Below are positions 5,444 through 8,550 of a DNA stretch of 8,550 nucleotides, in pieces. The notes under the pieces are model-generated. The model searched no databases. It was not told the DNA's origin and saw nothing but the letters and a program-made list of their open reading frames with translations. Source of the stretch: Vicinamibacteria bacterium (GTDB taxonomy: Bacteria; Acidobacteriota; Vicinamibacteria; Fen-336; JAGNNV01). The number at the start of each line of letters is the position of its first letter. The stretch's first letter is position 1. The position numbers and the translations under genes are program-made. The stretch spans positions 1-8,550 of the forward strand of contig JAENWE010000315.1 in assembly GCA_016650185.1 (NCBI GenBank). Direction: 5' to 3'.

Positions 5444-6265
5444 CTACTTCCGTCTCTTCACAATCATGGATTGCGTACGCTTGTTGCGCCGCGTCTTGTA
5501 GCCTTTGGTGGGTTTGCCCCACGGGGTCACGGGATGACGACCGCCGGAGGTTCGACCCTCGCCGCCACCGTGCGGGTGGTCGACCGGGTTCATGGAAACG
5601 CCTCGGTTGTGCGGCCGCTTGCCCAGCCACCGCCTGCGGCCGGCCTTGCCGTGCTTGACGTTCTTGTGCTCGGCGTTGCCGACCTGGCCAATGGTCGCCT
5701 TGCACAGGACATGGACCTTGCGAATCTCGCCCGAAGGCAACTTGATCTGTGAGTAGTCGCCTTCCTTGGCCACCAGCTGCGCTCCGACGCCGGCGCTCCG
5801 CACCATCTGCGCGCCCTTGCCGGGGCGAAGCTCGATGTTGTGGATGATGGTGCCGGCGGGAATCTGCCGGATGGGCATCGAGTTCCCGGGAAGGATGTCG
5901 GCGCCCTCGCCCGAGATCACGGTCTTCCCGACGACGAGGCCGTCGGGGCAAAGGATGTAGCGCTTCTCGCCGTCGCTGTAGTGCAGGAGGGCCAGGCGGG
6001 CCGAGCGATTGGGATCGTACTCGATGGCCGCCACCTTGGCGGTGATGCCGTCCTTGTTGCGTTTGAAGTCGATGACCCGATAGCGGCGCTTGTGGCCGCC
6101 GCCTCTGAACCGGATGGTGAGCCGGCCGCGAGAGTCGCGACCGCCCGACTTCTTGAGGGGCTCGGTGAGCGACTTCTCGGGGCGCGTCTTGGTGATCTCC
6201 TCGAACGAAGGAGTGGCCATGACGCGACGGCTGGGAGTGGTGGGAGCGTAGGTCTTGAGAGCCAT
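5444..6265 (-). CDS. rplB: 50S ribosomal protein L2
   Basis: L2 is a primary 23S rRNA binding protein required for subunit joining and peptidyl-transferase activity. The 273-residue product equals the E. coli length. It begins 'MALKTYAPTTPSRR' and contains the RNA-binding domain marks 'SGGRDSRGRLTIRFRGGGHKRRYRVIDFKRNKDGI' (about residues 40-74). The C-terminal L2 signature 'MNPVDHPHGGGEGR' has the functionally important histidine at about residue 230 (His229 in E. coli). It ends with a basic tail ('KGYKTRRNKRTQSMIVKRRK'). All expected blocks are intact. The ATG at 6265 lies eight bases after the rplW stop; the ribosome binding site is weak, so coupling with rplW is plausible. Confidence 0.99.
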   Translation of the reverse strand: MALKTYAPTTPSRRVMATPSFEEITKTRPEKSLTEPLKKSGGRDSRGRLTIRFRGGGHKRRYRVIDFKRNKDGITAKVAAIEYDPNRSARLALLHYSDGEKRYILCPDGLVVGKTVISGEGADILPGNSMPIRQIPAGTIIHNIELRPGKGAQMVRSAGVGAQLVAKEGDYSQIKLPSGEIRKVHVLCKATIGQVGNAEHKNVKHGKAGRRRWLGKRPHNRGVSMNPVDHPHGGGEGRTSGGRHPVTPWGKPTKGYKTRRNKRTQSMIVKRRK

Positions 6266-6273
6266 GGGAATCT

Positions 6274-6570
6274 TTAGTTAACGGCCTCGTGGAACTCGAT
6301 CATCTTCTCGCCCTCTTTGAGGAGGACGTAGGCCTTCTTCCAATCGGGGCGATGGCCCTGGTAGCGGCCCTGGCGGCGAAGCTTGCCTGGCATGTTGGCC
6401 ACGCGAATCTGTTCGACTTTCACGCTGAACAGCTTCTCGACCGCCTTCTTGATCTCGGGTTTGGTCGCGTCGCGATGAACTTCGAAGACGAGGGTTCGGA
6501 TCGTCTCTTTCTGGATGGTGGTCTTCTCCGTCACGAGGGGGCGGCGGATGACTTCAAAGATGGTGTTCAT
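6274..6570 (-). CDS. rplW: 50S ribosomal protein L23
   Basis: L23 sits at the tunnel exit and is the main docking site for trigger factor and signal recognition particle. The 98-residue product has the family start 'IFEVIRRPLVTEKTT', the 'LVFEVHRDATKPEIKKAVEKLFSVKVEQIRVANMPGK' block (about residues 28-64) and 'GHRPDWKKAYVLLKEGEKMIEF' in the C-terminal part. The ATG overlaps the rplD stop as ATGA, a sign of coupled translation of L4 and L23; no strong Shine-Dalgarno sequence is seen. Length is normal. The gap to rplB downstream is eight bases. Confidence 0.98.
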   Translation of the reverse strand: MNTIFEVIRRPLVTEKTTIQKETIRTLVFEVHRDATKPEIKKAVEKLFSVKVEQIRVANMPGKLRRQGRYQGHRPDWKKAYVLLKEGEKMIEFHEAVN

Positions 6571-7409
6571 CGGGAGAGTCTCTCTTCAAGACGCGAGAGC
6601 GCTGCGGTTGTGACCGCAAGCGTCTTGCAGTTGAGGATGTCGTAAACGGTGAGGTGAGACGTCTCGATCACTCGAAAGCCGGGGATATTGCGGCTCGAGA
6701 GGAGGAGAGCGTCGGAAGGCTCGCTCTCGACATAGATCGTCTTGCCGTCGAAGTTCATGGCGTCGACCGCAGCCTTCAACGCCTTGGTCTTCGGCGCATC
6801 GGACTTCAAGGACTCGACGATCCGGAGCGTGCCGGTCCGGTTCTTGGTGGAGAGGGCCTGGCGGAGAGCGGCCACCAGGGCCTTCTTCGGCATCGAGTAG
6901 GAGTAGTCGCGGGGCGTGGGTCCGAAGACCGTGCCGCCGTGCCGCCACAGGGGCGTTCGCTTGTCGCCGACCCGCGCCTGCCCGGTGCCCTTCTGCTTCC
7001 AGGGCTTCTTGCCCGAGCCGGAAACGTCGCCGCGGCTCTTGGTCTTGTGGGTGCCCGACCGTCCGCCGGCGCGGTAGAGCTTCACCGCTTCATAGAGGAG
7101 GTGATCGTTCGGACGAAGCTCGAACACCGAGGGCGCAAGCTTCACCTCTCCGGAGGCCTTGCCGTTGGCTCCGGTAATGACCAGCGCGCCCTCCACCGTC
7201 TTCACGGGGGCGGGAACCTGGGGCTCGTCCTTGGCCGCGGCCGGCTTTGCAGCCTTCTTCGGTTTCTCGACCTTGGCCGGCTTCTCGGCCTTGGCGGGCC
7301 TGGCGGCCTTTACCGCGGCCGCCTTGGGAGCCGCAGGGGCCTTGGCCGGCTTTGCAGCCTTCGCCTTGGGAGGAGCTTTCATCGTCTTGCTCTTGGGGGT
7401 TTCAGCCAT
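6567..7409 (-). CDS. rplD: 50S ribosomal protein L4 with long Lys/Ala/Pro-rich N-terminal extension
   Basis: L4 is an early assembly protein whose extended loop lines the peptide exit tunnel next to L22; in E. coli it also represses the S10 operon. The 280-residue product has a core of about 208 residues, from 'GALVITGANGK' near residue 74 onward. This core includes 'HLLYEAVKLYRAGGRSGTHKTKSRGDVSGSGKKPWKQKGTG' and the tunnel loop ending 'PLWRHGGTVFGPTPRDYSYSMPKKA'. It ends with the globular part 'LLLSSRNIPGFRVIETSHLTVYDILNCKTLAVT'. Ahead of the core are about 70 residues of Lys, Ala and Pro with repeated KPAK/KAAK-type units, resembling histone H1-like tails. The start at 7409 has a GAGGG site five bases upstream and sits ten bases after rplC. 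Residue 144 is Gln (GTGQAR) where E. coli has Arg (GTGRAR). Confidence 0.97.
   Translation of the reverse strand: MAETPKSKTMKAPPKAKAAKPAKAPAAPKAAAVKAARPAKAEKPAKVEKPKKAAKPAAAKDEPQVPAPVKTVEGALVITGANGKASGEVKLAPSVFELRPNDHLLYEAVKLYRAGGRSGTHKTKSRGDVSGSGKKPWKQKGTGQARVGDKRTPLWRHGGTVFGPTPRDYSYSMPKKALVAALRQALSTKNRTGTLRIVESLKSDAPKTKALKAAVDAMNFDGKTIYVESEPSDALLLSSRNIPGFRVIETSHLTVYDILNCKTLAVTTAALSRLEERLSR
7240..7362. repeat. Internal direct repeats in the rplD N-terminal extension
   Basis: The 18-base string GCCGGCTTTGCAGCCTTC occurs exactly at 7240-7257 and again at 7345-7362. Related CCTTGGCCGGCTT and GCCTTGGC-type units lie between and around them. They encode Lys/Ala/Pro runs of the L4 extension on the minus strand. 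Nucleotide-level identity, beyond that forced by the protein repeat, suggests the segment grew by duplication or slippage (inference). Confidence 0.75.
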
Positions 7410-7419
7410 TGGAACCCTC

Positions 7420-8067
7420 TTACTTTCCGGTCCGGCGGGAGCCGGCCTTGTTGACGATGACGTAGGAGGAGATGGCGCCGGGGACGGCGCCGCGGACCAC
7501 GAGGAGATTGTTCTCCTCGTCGATCTCGACCACCTGAATGTTCTTGGTGGTCACCGTATCCGTTCCCATGTGACCGGCTGCGCGGAGCCCCTTGATGACG
7601 CGGGAGGGGAAGGCCGAAGCCCCGATGCCGCCGGGAGCCCGGTGGTGCATGGAGCCGTGAGTCCCGTCCCCGCCACGGAAGTGGTGACGCTTGACCACGC
7701 CCGCGAACCCTTTGCCCTTGCTGGTTCCGGTGACGCTCACCTTTTCGCCCAGGCCGAAGAGGGATACATTCACCTTATCCCCCGGATTGATCGCATCGGC
7801 CTCCGGAACGCGGAACTCTCTGGTCATCCGGGTCGGTGGAACGCCGGCCTTCTTGAAATGGCCCTGCATCGGCTTGGTGGTGTGCTTCACTCGCTTGTCT
7901 TCGACAAAGCCGACCTGGACAGCCGAGTAGCCGTGTTTCGCGGTGGTTTTCCGCTCGACAACGACGCAAGGTCCGGCGGTGAGGACGGTGACAGGGATAG
8001 CCCTGCCGTCCTTTCCGTAGACCTGGGTCATGCCGACCTTTTTTGCGATGATTCCCTGAACTGGCAT
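7420..8067 (-). CDS. rplC: 50S ribosomal protein L3
   Basis: L3 is one of two assembly-initiator proteins of the 50S subunit; its extended loop reaches toward the peptidyl-transferase centre. The 215-residue product begins 'MPVQGIIAKKVGMTQVYGKDGRAIPVTVL'. It contains 'KGKGFAGVVKRHHFRGGDGTHGSMHHRAPGGIGASAFPSRVIKGLRAAGHMG' (the L3 signature region, about residues 118-169) and 'NNLLVVRGAVPGA' near the end. The frame stays open upstream to 8187, overlapping rpsJ, but the preceding 40 codons lack L3 similarity, so the ATG at 8067 is chosen. No Shine-Dalgarno motif is evident before it, and a stable hairpin lies about 25 bases upstream in the 73-base gap. Confidence 0.98.
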   Translation of the reverse strand: MPVQGIIAKKVGMTQVYGKDGRAIPVTVLTAGPCVVVERKTTAKHGYSAVQVGFVEDKRVKHTTKPMQGHFKKAGVPPTRMTREFRVPEADAINPGDKVNVSLFGLGEKVSVTGTSKGKGFAGVVKRHHFRGGDGTHGSMHHRAPGGIGASAFPSRVIKGLRAAGHMGTDTVTTKNIQVVEIDEENNLLVVRGAVPGAISSYVIVNKAGSRRTGK

Positions 8068-8090
8068 CGTGATTGTTCGCCAGGGGTTAG

Positions 8091-8116
8091 GGGTCGTGGC
8101 GACCGCCACGAATCCC
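8091..8116 (-). other. RNA hairpin in the rpsJ-rplC gap
   Basis: The transcribed strand holds a perfect inverted repeat, TCGTGGCG-GT-CGCCACGA (8094-8111). In RNA this would form seven pairs closing a GGUC tetraloop. An outer GGG/CCC pairing (8114-8116 with 8091-8093) with a two-base bulge can extend it. No U-run follows, so it is not an intrinsic terminator. It ends about 23 bases before the rplC start, which lacks a clear ribosome binding site. A role in rplC translation or mRNA stability is only inference. Confidence 0.6.
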
Positions 8117-8140
8117 AGACGCCGCTGTCGAATCTCTCCT

Positions 8141-8476
8141 CTACGTTCTAGCGTGCTCCTTGCCGAAAGCCTTGATCTCGACGTCAACGCCCGCCGGGAG
8201 ATCGAGCTTCATCAACGCGTCCACCGTTTGAGGGGTGGGCTCGCAGATGTCGATGATTCGCTTGTGGGTGCGAATCTCAAACTGTTCGCGACTCTTCTTG
8301 TCGACGTGGGGCGAGCGCAGGACGGTCCAGCGATTCTTGACCGTCGGAAGCGGAATCGGACCGGCCACGCGGGCTCCGGTCCTTTTCGCCGTTTCGACGA
8401 TCTCGGACGTGGACTGATCCAGCACGCGGTAATCGAACGCGCGCAACCGGATTCGGATCTTCTCGTTGAGCATCAT
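8141..8476 (-). CDS. rpsJ: 30S ribosomal protein S10
   Basis: S10 lies in the 30S head with S3 and S14; as NusE it also pairs with NusB in transcription antitermination and contacts NusG. The 111-residue product shows 'KIRIRLRAFDYRVLDQSTSEIVETAKRTGARVAGPIPLPT' (residues 6-45), then 'TVLRSPHVDKKSREQFEIRTHKRIIDICEP' and 'TVDALMKLDLPAGVDVEIKAFG'. E. coli S10 is 103 residues; the excess is a C-terminal 'AFGKEHART' tail and one extra N-terminal residue. Two ATG codons are adjacent (8476 and 8473), and either may be the start; no strong ribosome binding site precedes them. The gene follows tuf by 53 bases, a common bacterial junction. Confidence 0.98.
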   Translation of the reverse strand: MMLNEKIRIRLRAFDYRVLDQSTSEIVETAKRTGARVAGPIPLPTVKNRWTVLRSPHVDKKSREQFEIRTHKRIIDICEPTPQTVDALMKLDLPAGVDVEIKAFGKEHART

Positions 8477-8510
8477 GACTTTTGTTGACTCGCTTCTCTA
8501 TCGACCATTG

Positions 8511-8535
8511 GAGTAGTGGCGACTACTCACTACTC
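8511..8535. repeat. Heptad direct repeat and hairpin after the tuf stop
   Basis: On the transcribed strand GAGTAGT occurs twice in tandem (8529-8535, which contains the tuf TAG stop, and 8522-8528). It is followed after CGCC by its reverse complement ACTACTC (8511-8517). The second copy and the inverted copy form a seven-pair stem with a four-base loop; the first copy could pair instead, with a longer loop. No U-tract follows, so a terminator is unlikely. The function is unknown. Confidence 0.65.
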
Positions 8536-8550
8536 GATGATGTCCGACAC
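8530..8550 (-). CDS. tuf: Probable elongation factor Tu, C-terminal end
   Basis: Only the last six codons and the TAG stop are present; the gene enters from the right edge. The peptide VSDIIE fits the end of bacterial EF-Tu, which commonly closes with sequences like 'GAGVVxxIIE'. EF-Tu is the GTPase that brings aminoacyl-tRNA to the ribosome. Placement directly before rpsJ, on the same strand, agrees with the frequent fusA-tuf-rpsJ order. Six residues alone cannot prove identity, so the call leans on context. Confidence 0.7.
   Translation of the reverse strand: MSDIIE

Noticed and set aside
8091..8116. Intrinsic terminator in the rpsJ-rplC gap
   Set aside because: The hairpin is GC-rich, but no U-tract follows it, and the operon clearly continues.
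7159..8151. A 330-codon plus-strand open frame with an Ala/Gly/Leu-rich, membrane-like start opposite rplD and rplC
   Set aside because: The hydrophobic look comes from reading the Lys/Ala/Pro codons of the L4 extension in antisense; it is not independent coding evidence.
8068..8187. Upstream extension of rplC to the ATG at 8187
   Set aside because: It would overlap rpsJ by 47 bases and add 40 residues with no L3 similarity; the family start MPVQGIIAKK is at 8067.
1..8550. A hidden accessory or novel system (CRISPR, mobile element, toxin-antitoxin, defence genes)
   Set aside because: Every stretch above about 85 bases is covered by a canonical ribosomal protein gene in canonical order; there are no transposon ends, spacer arrays, tRNAs or foreign genes.

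Overview
The window is a stretch of the universally conserved bacterial S10-spc ribosomal protein operon, read entirely from the minus strand (transcription runs from high to low coordinates). In transcription order it holds the last codons of a probable tuf gene (EF-Tu), then rpsJ, rplC, rplD, rplW, rplB, rpsS, rplV, rpsC, rplP, rpmC, rpsQ, rplN, rplX, rplE, rpsN, rpsH, rplF and rplR, and finally the first codons of rpsE. That is 18 complete genes plus two cut by the window edges. The order matches the canonical bacterial arrangement with no insertion, loss or rearrangement. No gene-free stretch exceeds about 85 bases.

The organism is a bacterium with GC-rich DNA and G/C-rich third codon positions. 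This is shown by bacterial-type proteins throughout and by the bacterial gene order tuf-rpsJ...rpsE. The phylum cannot be fixed from the sequence alone. The protein sequences have an Acidobacteriota-like flavour to me, but this is an impression, not a demonstrated placement. S14 is the short, four-cysteine, zinc-binding form.

Layout: 8530-8550 tuf end; 7420-8476 rpsJ and rplC, separated by a 73-base gap with a strong hairpin; 3643-7409 rplD to rplP, packed with 3-10 base gaps or an ATGA overlap; 3124-3635 rpmC and rpsQ; a looser junction at 3040-3123 carrying an octamer tandem repeat; 1510-3039 rplN to rpsN; 61-1453 rpsH to rplR; 1-58 rpsE start. No promoter or intrinsic terminator is visible inside the window, so it looks like the middle of one long transcript starting upstream of the window. 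Translation coupling is suggested by the rplD/rplW and rplX/rplE ATGA overlaps and by several ribosome binding sites placed on the stop codon of the gene before.

Together the products are parts of both ribosomal subunits: L2, L3 and L4 near the peptidyl-transferase centre and exit tunnel; L22, L23, L24 and L29 around the tunnel; L5 and L18 with 5S rRNA; S3, S10, S14 and S19 in the 30S head; S8, S17 and S5 in the 30S body. I found no sign of a new biological system. The items most worth a second look are an approximately 70-residue Lys/Ala/Pro-rich N-terminal extension on L4, the tandem repeat between rplN and rpsQ, and hairpins or repeats in the tuf-rpsJ and rpsJ-rplC gaps.
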